NCBI GenBank assembly: GCA_017451385.1
Contig: JAFSPS010000009.1
Span: forward strand, 1-64,000
DNA: 64,000 nucleotides
Reading direction: 5' to 3'
Source of the DNA: Bacteroidales bacterium
GTDB lineage: Bacteria > Bacteroidota > Bacteroidia > Bacteroidales > P3
Positions 36,242 to 45,908 of this stretch are shown piece after piece (within the stretch, counting starts at the first letter, position 1; each line of letters begins with the position of its first letter). The notes beneath the pieces were generated by a model. That model made no database searches and was not told where the DNA came from. It was given only the letters and a program-made list of their open reading frames with translations. A program made the translations under genes and the position numbers.

Positions 36242-38469
36242 GTATTACTGCCACGGCGCAGGTCGATGAGAAAAAGATGAATCGTTTCATCGACAAACTC
36301 ATGTCGCAGATGACCCTTCAAGAGAAAATTGGTCAGCTCAACCTTGTGGAAGGCGAAGATGTCGTCTCGGGCGGCAAAGAGAAAGCCGCCTATGTGCAGA
36401 TGGTCAAAGATGGCATGGCGGGAGCCATGCTCGACATCATGGATGTCCGCAAAATCTATGCCGTGCAGCGCATGGCTGTAGAGGAGAGCCGCCTACACAT
36501 ACCCTTATTCTTTGGACTTGATGTCATCCACGGATACAGCACCGTGTTCCCCATCCCGCTGGGGCTATCCTGCTCGTGGGATACAGCAGCCATAGAACGT
36601 AGTGCGCGTATCGCCGCCACCGAAGCCACTGCCGAAGGACTCTGCTGGAACTTCAGCCCCATGGTGGACATCTGCCACGACGCACGCTGGGGACGCATCG
36701 CCGAAGGTGCGGGCGAGGACCCCTATCTGGGCAGCAAGGTGGCCGCCGCTCTCGTGCGAGGCTATCAGGGCAACGACCTCAGCGCCGGCAACACCATGAT
36801 GGCCTGCGTCAAGCATTTCGCCATGTATGGCGCCTCCGACGGCGGTCAAGACTACAACGCTGCCGACATGAGCCGCTGGCGCATGTACAACGAATATCTG
36901 CCACCCTACAAGGCTGCCATAGATGCCGGTGCTTTCAGCGTTATGTCGTCATTCAATATCGTTGACGGAATACCCGCCACCGCCAACCGCTGGCTCCTCA
37001 CAGACCTGCTACGCAAGGAGTGGGGCTTCCGCGGCTTCGTAGTGTCCGACTATGAGAGCATCACCGACATGACAAACCACTCCATAGGCGACAGCCTCGA
37101 CTGCGCTACGGCATCACTCAATGCAGGCCTCGACCTCGACATGTGCAGCTATGTGTATATACGCAAGGCTGAGCAGCTGCTGCGCGAGGGACGCATCACC
37201 ATGAAGACCATAGACCAGTCGGTACGCCGCATCCTCGAAGCCAAATATCGTCTCGGTCTCTTCGACGACCCCTACCGCTATTGCCGCGACACCCTGCGCC
37301 GCGACAGCATCATCCTCTGTCCCGACCATCGCGCCGAAGCTCGTCGCATTGCCGCCGAGACCTTCGTGTTGCTCAAAAACGACAACAACATTCTGCCTCT
37401 ACGCCGCCACGGCAAGATAGCCCTCATAGGTCCTATGGCCAACGACCGTCTCAACCTCAGCGGCACATGGAGCTGGTGCGCTCAGCCCGACCGCTACCTG
37501 ACGCTCCTTGAGGGATTGCGCCGTGCCGTAGGCGACAGCGCCGAAGTACTTTATGCGCGAGGATGCAACCTTATGTATGACGCTCAGATGGAAGACCGCA
37601 TGGTTCGTCGCAAGAAGATGCGCGACCCACGCCCCGACGACCAGCTGCTGCGCGAAGCTCTTGCTGTTGCCGCAAAGGCTGATGTTATTGTTGTTGCCGT
37701 TGGCGAGTGCGCCGAGATGTCAGGCGAGGCTGCCAGCCGTGTAAACCTCGAATTACCCGATGCTCAACGCGATATGCTACAAGCCCTCAAACGAACGGGC
37801 AAACCCATCGTCATGCTCAACTTCAGCGGACGCCCCGTCATCCTTAACTGGGAGAACGAAAACCTCGATGCAATCTTGCAGGTGTGGTTTGCCGGCAGCG
37901 AGACAGCCGATGCCATAGCCGATGTGCTTTTCGGCAAGATGTCGCCCTCCGGCAAACTGACCACTACGTTCCCCTATCATGTCGGACAGTACCCTATGAC
38001 CTACGCACGTTTCGCCAGCGGACGCCCCATGGGCGAGACCTTCCAACGCTTCAAGACCAACTACCTCGATGTCCCCGTCGAAGGACTTTTCCCCTTCGGC
38101 TACGGACTGAGCTACACCCAGTTCGACTACTCCCCTATCACCCTCAGCGACACGCTCCTCGACAGCCATAGCACCATCACAGCCAGCGTAACCGTCACCA
38201 ATAGCGGCAACTGCGATGCCGACGAGATAGTGCAACTCTATCTGCGCGACAATAGCGGCAGCGTGGTGCGCCCCATCAAAGAGCTCAAAGGCTTCCAGCG
38301 CATAACACTGAAGAAAGGCGAGAGCCGCCGCGTAGAGTTCCTGATTGACGAACCCATGCTCCGTTTCTACAACGCCCAGCTGCAACATGTCTCCGAACCC
38401 GGAACCTTCACCCTCATGATAGGTCCCAACAGCCGCGACGTGCAGTCTCTCACCTTCACCCTACGCTAA
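36190..38469 (+). CDS. bglX: Glycoside hydrolase family 3 beta-glucosidase
   Basis: A 759-residue periplasmic glycosidase. Signal peptide about 1-23. The (alpha/beta)8 GH3 domain (about 30-375) has 'FGLDVIHGYSTVFPIPLG', 'KHFAMYGASDGGQDYN' and the nucleophile Asp287 in 'GFVVSDYESI'. The C-terminal alpha/beta sandwich (about 390-610) and a fibronectin-III-like domain (about 655-755, ending 'GTFTLMIGPNS') complete the BglX order. It cleaves terminal beta-linked glucose (or xylose) from oligosaccharides. Its position after the LamG-type surface protein and before a glycosyltransferase suggests carbohydrate use, but no SusC/SusD pair is present. Confidence 0.92.
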   Translation: MKNTKLIATAMFLMAVFCITATAQVDEKKMNRFIDKLMSQMTLQEKIGQLNLVEGEDVVSGGKEKAAYVQMVKDGMAGAMLDIMDVRKIYAVQRMAVEESRLHIPLFFGLDVIHGYSTVFPIPLGLSCSWDTAAIERSARIAATEATAEGLCWNFSPMVDICHDARWGRIAEGAGEDPYLGSKVAAALVRGYQGNDLSAGNTMMACVKHFAMYGASDGGQDYNAADMSRWRMYNEYLPPYKAAIDAGAFSVMSSFNIVDGIPATANRWLLTDLLRKEWGFRGFVVSDYESITDMTNHSIGDSLDCATASLNAGLDLDMCSYVYIRKAEQLLREGRITMKTIDQSVRRILEAKYRLGLFDDPYRYCRDTLRRDSIILCPDHRAEARRIAAETFVLLKNDNNILPLRRHGKIALIGPMANDRLNLSGTWSWCAQPDRYLTLLEGLRRAVGDSAEVLYARGCNLMYDAQMEDRMVRRKKMRDPRPDDQLLREALAVAAKADVIVVAVGECAEMSGEAASRVNLELPDAQRDMLQALKRTGKPIVMLNFSGRPVILNWENENLDAILQVWFAGSETADAIADVLFGKMSPSGKLTTTFPYHVGQYPMTYARFASGRPMGETFQRFKTNYLDVPVEGLFPFGYGLSYTQFDYSPITLSDTLLDSHSTITASVTVTNSGNCDADEIVQLYLRDNSGSVVRPIKELKGFQRITLKKGESRRVEFLIDEPMLRFYNAQLQHVSEPGTFTLMIGPNSRDVQSLTFTLR

Positions 38470-38498
38470 AACTTTCACCATCTACAAGTCATCACACC

Positions 38499-39428
38499 AT
38501 GCACATTGTCATTGTTAAGGATGCCTTGCTGCCAGCACAACTCTATGGGGGCACCGAGCGTGTGATTTACTCTCTTGGCCAGTCGCTCAGCAGCATGGGG
38601 CATCGCGTCTCGTTTCTCTGTCGCAGAGGCTCCATTGCGCCCTTTGCCACGGTCCTTCCGCTGGACCCTGCGAGACCCGTTGCCGACCAAGTGCCAGAGG
38701 ATGCCGACATAGTGCATTTCCACGACAAGGTGCCCGAAGGCTACCACCGCACACCCTACGTATTCACTGTACACGGCAACCTCGCTAATGCCGAGGAACG
38801 CCCTCCGATGGCTATCTTCGTATCGAAAAATCATGCCCTGCGGCATGGCTCCTCTCACTATGTGCTCAACGGACTCAATTGGGACGACTATCCAGCCTAC
38901 GAGCCCACGGCAAAACGTCGCAACTATCATTTTCTCGGCAATGCCGCTTGGCGAGTGAAGAATGTGCGTGGAGCTATAAGGATTATCAGCAACATAAAAG
39001 GAGCGCATCTCGATGTGCTGGGAGGCCATCGCCTTAACCTCAAGATGGGCTTCCGGCTGACGCTCAACCCTCGCATCCATTTCCACGGCATGGTGGACAA
39101 CCGGCAGAAGCAGCAGTATATCAACAGCTCGCGTGGCCTCATCTTCCCCATCCTGTGGGACGAGCCCTTCGGGCTCTGCCTTACAGAGTCGCTCTACTAT
39201 GGTGCTCCCATATTTGGGACGGAACGGGGGTCGTTGCCAGAGATTATCACTCCCGACGTGGGATTCCTCTCCAACGACGAGGAAATACTGACACGACACA
39301 TTGCCGAAAGCCACGAATACGACCCCAAACGATGCCACGAATACGCCGCCGACCAGTATAATGCCACCGTCATGGCACGCGGCTATCTCGCTCACTATGA
39401 GGCAGCCCTCAACGGCGAGAAATGGTAG
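38499..39428 (+). CDS. GT4-family glycosyltransferase
   Basis: A 309-residue GT-B enzyme. 'GGTERVIYSLGQSLSSMGHRV' is the acceptor-side opening and 'FTVHGN' the linking loop. The C-terminal domain has 'IFPILWDEPFGLCLTESLYYGAPI', the E-x7-E retaining motif, and 'GSLPEII'. The protein is shorter than most GT4 enzymes because the linker region is compact. Substrate unknown; no polysaccharide cluster surrounds it. It begins 29 bp after bglX and its stop lies 1 bp from that of the convergent next gene. Confidence 0.85.
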   Translation: MHIVIVKDALLPAQLYGGTERVIYSLGQSLSSMGHRVSFLCRRGSIAPFATVLPLDPARPVADQVPEDADIVHFHDKVPEGYHRTPYVFTVHGNLANAEERPPMAIFVSKNHALRHGSSHYVLNGLNWDDYPAYEPTAKRRNYHFLGNAAWRVKNVRGAIRIISNIKGAHLDVLGGHRLNLKMGFRLTLNPRIHFHGMVDNRQKQQYINSSRGLIFPILWDEPFGLCLTESLYYGAPIFGTERGSLPEIITPDVGFLSNDEEILTRHIAESHEYDPKRCHEYAADQYNATVMARGYLAHYEAALNGEKW

Positions 39429-39429
39429 A

Positions 39430-39876
39430 TTACCGACATTGCCTCAACTCTTCCCACATGGGCACAGCTACCTGTACGAGGTGTGGCTCTTCCCGTCCCA
39501 CGCGCAGACACACCGTCTGACGACCATTGCTGAGCATGAGGTAAGGGACATGCAGCACGAGATTGTAGCGACAGGCTTGGTCTATCACCTTTTGATTTAT
39601 AGGCACCTCCGTCTTCTTGGTCTCCACAATCATCACGGGGTGGACGCTGGCATCATATACCACCACATCGCACCGCTTGGTGAGCCCGTTGAGCGCAATG
39701 GCAGCCTCCACCTGCATCAACTCTAACGGATAGCCGCAACCGTGATGCAGATACTGGATAACCTGCTGGCGCACCCACTCTTCGGGGGTTAATGCCACAT
39801 AACGACGACGGACGGGGTCAAGAACCTCACGCCGTCCGTCGTTGTCGCGTATCTTTATCTCTTGAGACTTATCCAA
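39430..39876 (-). CDS. HsdR_N-like PD-(D/E)XK nuclease-fold protein
   Basis: A 148-residue protein resembling the N-terminal nuclease domain of type I restriction subunit HsdR, but standing alone. A 'DPVRRRYVALTPEEWVRQQVIQYL' helical part leads to the core 'KRCDVVVYDASVHPVMIVETKK', giving the Asp and E-x-K of the fold. No helicase, methylase or specificity gene is near, so it is not a restriction system. Such stand-alone versions are common in Bacteroidota; their role is unknown. Convergent with the glycosyltransferase gene. Confidence 0.8.
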   Translation of the reverse strand: MDKSQEIKIRDNDGRREVLDPVRRRYVALTPEEWVRQQVIQYLHHGCGYPLELMQVEAAIALNGLTKRCDVVVYDASVHPVMIVETKKTEVPINQKVIDQACRYNLVLHVPYLMLSNGRQTVCLRVGREEPHLVQVAVPMWEELRQCR

Positions 39877-40338
39877 GTTTTGTTTATGCGTTGAATAATG
39901 TCGAATAACCCATCAAACAACCACTGGTCGGCCAGTGGTCAACCACCAGTTAAATACCATTTGATAATTATTCATTACAATACACAGCCATTCGCCGATA
40001 TAAAACAGAGTACAAAACAGAACTAATTAATTAATCGAAATTAACCGAGACACCAACAAAAAAGAACTAATTAACTGTAATTAACCGAAATTAACCGTGA
40101 CTCCTACAAGACAAAAATATATTAGAAAATTCATTCCAATTCGTTATAATTTGCCGCACTAAAACAGAACTAATTAATAATAATTAACCGTAATTAATCG
40201 AGATACCAACAAGACAAAAAATATATTAGAAAATTCATTCCAATTCGTTATAATTCGCCGCACTAAAACAGAACTAATTAATAATAATTAACCGTAATTA
40301 ATCGAGATACCATAATTAACCGAGACCAACCGAGACAC
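39877..40338. other. 462-bp AT-rich non-coding region with repeats
   Basis: No gene. Begins with the palindrome ACCACTGG-tcgg-CCAGTGGT (39920-39939), then repeated TTAATTAACCG-like words from about 40021, and two near-identical copies of about 104 bp, listed separately, reaching to the stop of the phosphoesterase gene. Confidence 0.8.
40106..40312. repeat. Two tandem copies of a 103/104-bp unit
   Basis: Copy 1 40106-40208 and copy 2 40209-40312 differ by one inserted A and one T-to-C change. Each includes a TTCATTCCAATTCG word, a CCGCACTAAAACAG word and TTAACCG/TTAATCG words. Degenerate relatives of the latter half occur from 40013 on and at 40313-40335. Confidence 0.9.
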
Positions 40339-41751
40339 CTATCTCAGTTTCAAAGTCTCAGTATATGTAGTACCAAAATGGTCCGTAACCTCAACCTTCA
40401 CCTCCTTGGCGTTCTCGCTGGGATAGGCGGAAAAGAAACGATTGTGGCGGAACGGCATATAATCGTCAACCACTCTGGCGCCATTGACATAGGCGAGATA
40501 ATCGGGGTCATAGGAATAGAACTGCTCCATATCGCCCATGAGTTTGCCATCCTCATACCAGCGCACACGCCATGTCTCGTCCCAGTTCCACACCTTGGCT
40601 ACGACAGCTTTGGGGCGGTCCAGCGAATTGCCAGGGCCATAGAGTTTGAACTGATATGTGGCAGGATAGCCCGTTGACTTATAGTAGCGATTGGTGATAT
40701 TGCGGCCCTCGCCCTCAAAGACCTGATAGCCCAGCGGTGTGCCGTCGCCTGCCACGGGATTAGTCCACCAGTTGCCACAGAGAGCTCCGAGGTTGTGTTC
40801 CCAGATACCACCGCCAAGGTTGGTGTTGCTGTTACGGTGATAGTGCCCCGTGAGGAACGTAGCCTCAAACTTCCATTGCAGCAAGTGTATAAGTTGCTCT
40901 CCACCCTCGATGAGAGGTTGGTCGGGAGCCGGCTTGATAGGTGCGTGCATGCAGAGATAGAGTCGGTTGCCCATATTGAGACCCGTACGCAACAAACGCT
41001 CCAGCCACTGCATCTGGTCCTCGATGTTGAGGGTGCAGCGGTAGCCCTTGTGTCCCGTATAGTTGAGGTTGCTGAGCACAATATAGTATGCCTCGCCCAG
41101 TTGGAAAGCATAATAGACAGGGCCGAAGTCGCGCTTATACTGATTGGCATAGTCGGCACCCTCGCCGGGTTTGAGATACTTATCGTAGTCGTGGTTGCCT
41201 ATGACGGGATAGATTGGGAAGCCCAACTTGCGACAAAAATCCTTGTAGGTGTCGTTGTGGCTATACACATCCCATGTGATGTCGCCCAGCACGATACCTG
41301 CCACCTGCACGTCGCTATACTTTGATGCCGTCTCCTTGATATCCGGCAACGAGGTAGAGAACAATTTGTCGGCGTCAGACCATGTGTCTATCTGCGGGTC
41401 GGACATAGTAATCATGGCATAGCGATTGGGGTCGCCCTTCATCTTCTGGAGGTTGAAATTATAGGTGTCCTTGCCATCCTCTATAAACTGATAGAACTGT
41501 GGCACTCCGCTCGAGAAGTCCGCCACATAGCCCTGTGGGGTCACTATATAGACAAAGTCTGCTTTCTCTGACAGCTCAAGGGTGTACTCGCCCTTATAGT
41601 TGGCCTGAACAATGGAATAGCCATCCGTGACGAGCACTCCGCCTAATGGTTTTCCTTCGCCTTTGATGGTACCTTTCACCGTGCGTGCCGAGAGCATAAG
41701 GGACGAGAGCGTCAGCACCACAGCAAGTGCAACAAGTATGAGTCTTTTCAT
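40339..41751 (-). CDS. Secreted calcineurin-like metallophosphoesterase
   Basis: A 470-residue exported phosphoesterase with the three-part order typical of Bacteroidota. Signal peptide 1-22, N-terminal carboxypeptidase-regulatory-like beta domain (about 23-105), catalytic domain (about 110-320) and C-terminal domain (about 340-470). Metal-site motifs: Asp118 in 'MSDPQ' (where D-x-H is usual), 'LGDITWD' (Asp157), GNHD (185-188), His269 and 'GHYHRN' (302-307). The substrate is unknown. A -7 box TATATTTG lies at 41784-41791 (minus). Confidence 0.88.
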   Translation of the reverse strand: MKRLILVALAVVLTLSSLMLSARTVKGTIKGEGKPLGGVLVTDGYSIVQANYKGEYTLELSEKADFVYIVTPQGYVADFSSGVPQFYQFIEDGKDTYNFNLQKMKGDPNRYAMITMSDPQIDTWSDADKLFSTSLPDIKETASKYSDVQVAGIVLGDITWDVYSHNDTYKDFCRKLGFPIYPVIGNHDYDKYLKPGEGADYANQYKRDFGPVYYAFQLGEAYYIVLSNLNYTGHKGYRCTLNIEDQMQWLERLLRTGLNMGNRLYLCMHAPIKPAPDQPLIEGGEQLIHLLQWKFEATFLTGHYHRNSNTNLGGGIWEHNLGALCGNWWTNPVAGDGTPLGYQVFEGEGRNITNRYYKSTGYPATYQFKLYGPGNSLDRPKAVVAKVWNWDETWRVRWYEDGKLMGDMEQFYSYDPDYLAYVNGARVVDDYMPFRHNRFFSAYPSENAKEVKVEVTDHFGTTYTETLKLR

Positions 41752-41783
41752 ATTTTTTATTATTTATTATGGTTTGATTTCTA

Positions 41784-41791
41784 CAAATATA
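41784..41791 (-). promoter_or_regulatory. -7 box of the phosphoesterase gene
   Basis: Minus-strand TATATTTG; predicted start about 26 nt upstream of the ATG at 41751. No matching -33 TTTG. Confidence 0.45.
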
Positions 41792-41983
41792 CGTTGTATC
41801 TTTTCTTGTTCCCTTTTGAACTGTAATGATACAAATCTTTTACAAAATTAGCGTTTTTTTTCAAACTTCTTTTGATAAGTGAACCCTTGTATTTTTCTTT
41901 CAAAAAGAAAAAACAAATAACTTATTGATAATTAAAATATCTTGTCTTTCAATCCTACATACTCCATCACCTATTGCATCGAA

Positions 41984-42715
41984 CTAATCCATTATCTCGT
42001 AGCTTTTCAGTTCGGCATCAATATTGGCGAGCTCGCTGACATAGGCGTTGCGTTCCTTCAGAATTGCATTTATCTGCTGCTCGCGTTCGAAGGATGTACG
42101 CAGGAAATGGAAACTCTTGGCATCCTCCAGCCGAGCCGTACATTCCCGAAGTTGATTGTTAAGCATCGTGCGACGGTTTTTTAGCCATTGCACGCGCTGT
42201 TCTTTGGCTCTGAGTGCAGCCTCTTCCTGCCGCTTGCGTTCCGCCTCCTGCCGTGCCAGCTCCGCCTGTCGCCGCGCCTCGTCCTCCGCCATTTCACGTT
42301 GACGTTGCTCTGCGCGGATGGTCTGCTGCTCAAGGTCGTGACGCACACTCTTGTCGTGTGCATAGTCGGCAAGGGTCAGAATAGCGACAACGCCCAGCAC
42401 ACAGGCAGCCACGATAGCCACTATTTTAACTTTATCCCTGTGCGGATTTGACGATGAGGTAGGCCTCTGAGAATTGTCCTTTGACAGTGGCGACAAAGGT
42501 GGCGGTACGAGCGAGGGAAGCGCCGGCGGCATCTGTATGCCGTTCTCAAGAGGGAAAAGCCGCTCGTTGAGCTCCGCGATGTTCCTTATAGGCTGCCATT
42601 CTCTCATGCCGGCAGTCCATGCAAGGGTGTCGGGCTTAGGGGCGTAAGTCTTCACCTCGTCTATTGTGAGAGGACCTATGGCATTACCATTTATAGCTAT
42701 ATAATATTCTTTCAT
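41984..42715 (-). CDS. GYF_2/DUF4339-domain membrane protein with coiled coil
   Basis: A 243-residue protein. Residues 1-55 form a GYF_2-type domain ('YYIAINGNAIGPLTIDEV', 'TLAWTAGMREWQPIRNIAEL'), thought to bind proline-rich peptides. A Pro/Ser-rich linker follows, then one membrane helix (about 100-118, 'VAIVAACVLGVVAILTL') and a long highly charged coiled coil rich in Glu, Arg and Gln (about 130-240). The coiled coil would face the periplasm if the N-terminus is inside. Function unknown; related proteins are common in Bacteroidota. A 109-bp gap separates it from the receptor gene upstream. Confidence 0.78.
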   Translation of the reverse strand: MKEYYIAINGNAIGPLTIDEVKTYAPKPDTLAWTAGMREWQPIRNIAELNERLFPLENGIQMPPALPSLVPPPLSPLSKDNSQRPTSSSNPHRDKVKIVAIVAACVLGVVAILTLADYAHDKSVRHDLEQQTIRAEQRQREMAEDEARRQAELARQEAERKRQEEAALRAKEQRVQWLKNRRTMLNNQLRECTARLEDAKSFHFLRTSFEREQQINAILKERNAYVSELANIDAELKSYEIMD

Positions 42716-42824
42716 AATGCTCTTTCATAATGCAGTATGCAATAATGCGCTCGTCGTCCTTTTACAGTTTGTCATATTTCGCACACTCCCCTATCGTGTA
42801 ATACAAATACACCTCAACGCATCA

Positions 42825-45377
42825 TTATTCCTCCGACGTGTCGTCATCATCGTTGTCGTAGGCCCGTTGATTCTGTCGCAGTCCGTTGTTGATTTTATAC
42901 GAGAACCCTATTGTAATCGTTGGCGAGATGCGACGGCTACGCATACGGCGGTATAGCTGCTCCGTGTCGGTATTGTGGCCAAAACCACCCGTGCAGAACA
43001 CGTCGCCTATGCGCAAGTTGATAGTGCCACGCTTCTGCAACACATCTTTTTTCACCGCCAGGTCTGCCCAATAGGACGCCAGCATATCGGTCTGCAGGTC
43101 CATGAAAGGTGCACGATACTGACCACTGAGTTGTATGGTCCAACCCTTAGGAAGCGTCATGAAGGTGCTGAATTTGCCCGACATGCGGAAGGCACTCCTA
43201 TCCTCGTTGTTCAGCAGCGCAGTGCCTTCGATATAGCTCTGGAAGAGGTTGACGCTGGCATTGATTTTCCACCACGAAAGTATCTGATAGTCCACGATGA
43301 GCTCCACACCATAGTTACGCCCCTTGCTGAGGTTCTGCCATGTCGATGCCCAATAGCCGTCATATTCCGCATTATACATTATCCACGGCGAATAGTAGGC
43401 TGCCGACGTGGAATCCCACACGAAGCCGTAGCGCGTCATCATGTTATTAGTCTGGCGGTAATAGGCGGAGGTGAAGATGTTTACTTTGTCTATGCCGAGG
43501 TTGTAGGACAGTTCAAAGGCATTGGTGAACTCGGGGTCGAGGCCAGGATTGCCGAAGCTCAGTTCCTGCCCCTCGCGGATGTTGAGGTAGGGGTTGAGCC
43601 CCCACATGCCGGGGCGGCGCACACGACGGCTGTAGCTCAGCTGCAAGCTCTGCGTCTTGCTGATGTCATACGAGAGGTGCAGTGTGGGATACAGCTGCCA
43701 GTAGTCTTTATCCACACGCTGCGTGGTAGGATGGTTCTCGTCGCTACCCTCAACGGTGCTGTATTCGCCACGCAGGCCAACCTGTGCCGACACCTTTTCG
43801 AACAGCTTGGCTCCCAGCGTAGCATAGACGGCATGTATCTGTTGGTTGTAGAGGTAGTGCGTGCTCGACTGGTCGTCATACATATGCTCCTGCAAGACGG
43901 CGGGAGCGCTGTAGTTGGTCATATAGTAGCGATAGTTCTGGTCACTGTGGCGCAGCTGCCCTTCGTAGCCCGCCTCGAGGCGTAGCGTCTCAGAGAAAGG
44001 ATGCACATAGTTGACCTGTATGTTGGCGTGATTGCCGTTGTTGTCCGTCTCGCTCTCACGCAGATAGTAGTTGGCATACTGTGCCGGGAGGAAGAGGTAG
44101 CTCTGTTCCTGCCATCCGTTGCCGTCGCCACGACGCATCGTGTAGGCGAGGTCTATATTTAGCTGTTGCTCGGGACGGTCAAACTTCTTGACGAAGCTGA
44201 GGTTGAATGTGTGATTAGTGTGCCGGTTGTCGTTGGTGTCCGCCTGATTGTAGTGGAGACTGTCGGTGATGCTGTTGAAGAGGTCAAAACTCTCTATACC
44301 ACTCGTCCTGCGGCGGTTGCCTCTACGCAGCTGGTAGCTCAGCAGCAGCGATGTCTGCTTGTCGAAATAGTACTCAAATCCCGCCTTCGCACTCAGCATG
44401 TAGTTGCTGTGTATGCTGTTCTGAGAGAGCGAGTCAATCTCCTTGGTCTCACCGTTGCGTCTCCGCTCTATGTAGCTGTCTGAGTGATGGGCACGGCTGC
44501 GCACCCCACCATCAATATTGAATGTCAGCGCATAGCGTTCGGTGGTGTAATTTAGGTTCACGCTGCCCATAGCCGTAGGGATAAAACGAGGCAACCCATT
44601 AGGCACCATGAAAGGCAGCGGAGCGCCGAGATTGATGTTGGCTACGCCATTGAGCCCCAAAGCTGACGACGAGCGGTCTTTCAGTTTCAAGTTGATGATG
44701 CCGCTCATTCCTTCGGGGTCATATTTTGCCGACGGGTTGGTGATGACCTCCACGTTCTCCACCGTCGAGGCTGGAATCTGCTCCAGCAGGGTCTCAAGGT
44801 CGCTACCCAACAGCTCGTAGGGGCGTCCGTTGATGAGGACCTTGACATTAGTGCTGCCACGCAGAGTCACGTTGCCGTCGTTGTCAATGGCCACGGAAGG
44901 CACATTCTCCAACACGTCGGTAGCCGTGCCACCTCCGGTGACGATATTTTTATCCACGTTGATAACGCGTTTGTCGAGCTGATACTCGACCATAGAACGT
45001 TCGGCCGTAACCACCACCTCGTCCATCATCGTCGCTGCCGACTTAAGTTCTATGCGTCCGAGACTGACGGTAGCATTCTTGGCCGATAAAGACACGGTGG
45101 AGTTATGATAGTAGGCATTGTAGCCCATAAACGTTACACGCACTATATAGCCACCGTATGGTGCCAAAACAGAAAAAGCTCCTTTGCTGTCCGTCACATC
45201 GCCTGTTGCCACCGACGAGTCTGCCACACGCAGCAGAGCCACCGAGGCAAATTCCACAGCCTCTCCGCTACGAGCATCCAGCACGCGGCCTTTGACCACA
45301 CCCTTGCCGGAAGTCTGCGACATGGCAACGACAGACAATGCGAACAAAAAACACATCAGACAAGCTATCTTTTTCAT
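42825..45377 (-). CDS. Outer-membrane beta-barrel receptor (TonB-dependent type)
   Basis: An 850-residue outer-membrane protein. Signal peptide about 1-20. A carboxypeptidase-D regulatory-like domain (about 25-105, 'GKGVVKGRVLDARSGEAVEFASVALL') precedes a plug domain (about 120-225, 'DVLENVPSVAIDNDGNVTLRGS', 'INGRPYELLGSDLETLLEQIP', 'VEVITNPSAKYDPEGMSGIINLKLK') and an outer-membrane barrel of the OMP_b-brl_3 kind (about 350-850). No SusD partner is adjacent, so it is not a Sus glycan system. The ligand is unknown. The C-terminus is an Asp/Glu run rather than the usual aromatic residue. The ATG at 45377 starts the signal peptide. Confidence 0.9.
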   Translation of the reverse strand: MKKIACLMCFLFALSVVAMSQTSGKGVVKGRVLDARSGEAVEFASVALLRVADSSVATGDVTDSKGAFSVLAPYGGYIVRVTFMGYNAYYHNSTVSLSAKNATVSLGRIELKSAATMMDEVVVTAERSMVEYQLDKRVINVDKNIVTGGGTATDVLENVPSVAIDNDGNVTLRGSTNVKVLINGRPYELLGSDLETLLEQIPASTVENVEVITNPSAKYDPEGMSGIINLKLKDRSSSALGLNGVANINLGAPLPFMVPNGLPRFIPTAMGSVNLNYTTERYALTFNIDGGVRSRAHHSDSYIERRRNGETKEIDSLSQNSIHSNYMLSAKAGFEYYFDKQTSLLLSYQLRRGNRRRTSGIESFDLFNSITDSLHYNQADTNDNRHTNHTFNLSFVKKFDRPEQQLNIDLAYTMRRGDGNGWQEQSYLFLPAQYANYYLRESETDNNGNHANIQVNYVHPFSETLRLEAGYEGQLRHSDQNYRYYMTNYSAPAVLQEHMYDDQSSTHYLYNQQIHAVYATLGAKLFEKVSAQVGLRGEYSTVEGSDENHPTTQRVDKDYWQLYPTLHLSYDISKTQSLQLSYSRRVRRPGMWGLNPYLNIREGQELSFGNPGLDPEFTNAFELSYNLGIDKVNIFTSAYYRQTNNMMTRYGFVWDSTSAAYYSPWIMYNAEYDGYWASTWQNLSKGRNYGVELIVDYQILSWWKINASVNLFQSYIEGTALLNNEDRSAFRMSGKFSTFMTLPKGWTIQLSGQYRAPFMDLQTDMLASYWADLAVKKDVLQKRGTINLRIGDVFCTGGFGHNTDTEQLYRRMRSRRISPTITIGFSYKINNGLRQNQRAYDNDDDDTSEE

Positions 45378-45610
45378 TAAGTGTATTTTAATCATATAGA
45401 ATTATCGAGTAATAAAAACGCTAAATTAACATTTTTTTACGACATTTAGCACACCTTATTCAACTACCACAGTCTTTTTTTTGACGGACAAATAAGCAGT
45501 TATCTACATAAGGCGCAAGGGCATCTTGCCCACGCCTCTTCTCAATCCATTCGCATGAGCATAGCCGGAGGCGAAAACCTATTACACGAAATGACGCACA
45601 CTTCGAGCCA

Positions 45611-45862
45611 TCACGGCACTGGGTCGTAACCGCTACCACCCCACGGATTGCAACGCAGTATGCGACGCAGGGCAAGCCATCCGCCACGGAACGGTCCGTA
45701 CTTCTGTATAGCTTCTTTGGCGTATTGCGAACAAGTGGGGGTATAGCGACAGGCTGGCGGCGTGAGTGGCGAGATGCAGGTGCGATAAAAGGCTATGACA
45801 GCCAGCATGAGGTGCGACAACACAGTGCAAACAAGCTTCCACAGATGGCGAAAAACAGTCAT
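45611..45862 (-). CDS. yidD: Membrane protein insertion efficiency factor YidD
   Basis: An 83-residue (96 if started at 45901) amphipathic inner-membrane-associated protein that helps YidC insertion. '[33 protein letters not shown]' with its three Cys and '[18 protein letters not shown]' are the family signature. It lies 46 bp after rnpA, as in most bacteria. The shorter start is preferred by family length. Confidence 0.92.
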   Translation of the reverse strand: MTVFRHLWKLVCTVLSHLMLAVIAFYRTCISPLTPPACRYTPTCSQYAKEAIQKYGPFRGGWLALRRILRCNPWGGSGYDPVP

Positions 45863-45908
45863 ACCCTTTTTAGAATAGTGATGTTTGTTTGAGGGATACA
45901 CCTACGTC

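Noticed and set aside
39430..39876. Type I restriction system
   Set aside because: Only an HsdR_N-like domain is present; no HsdM, HsdS or helicase.
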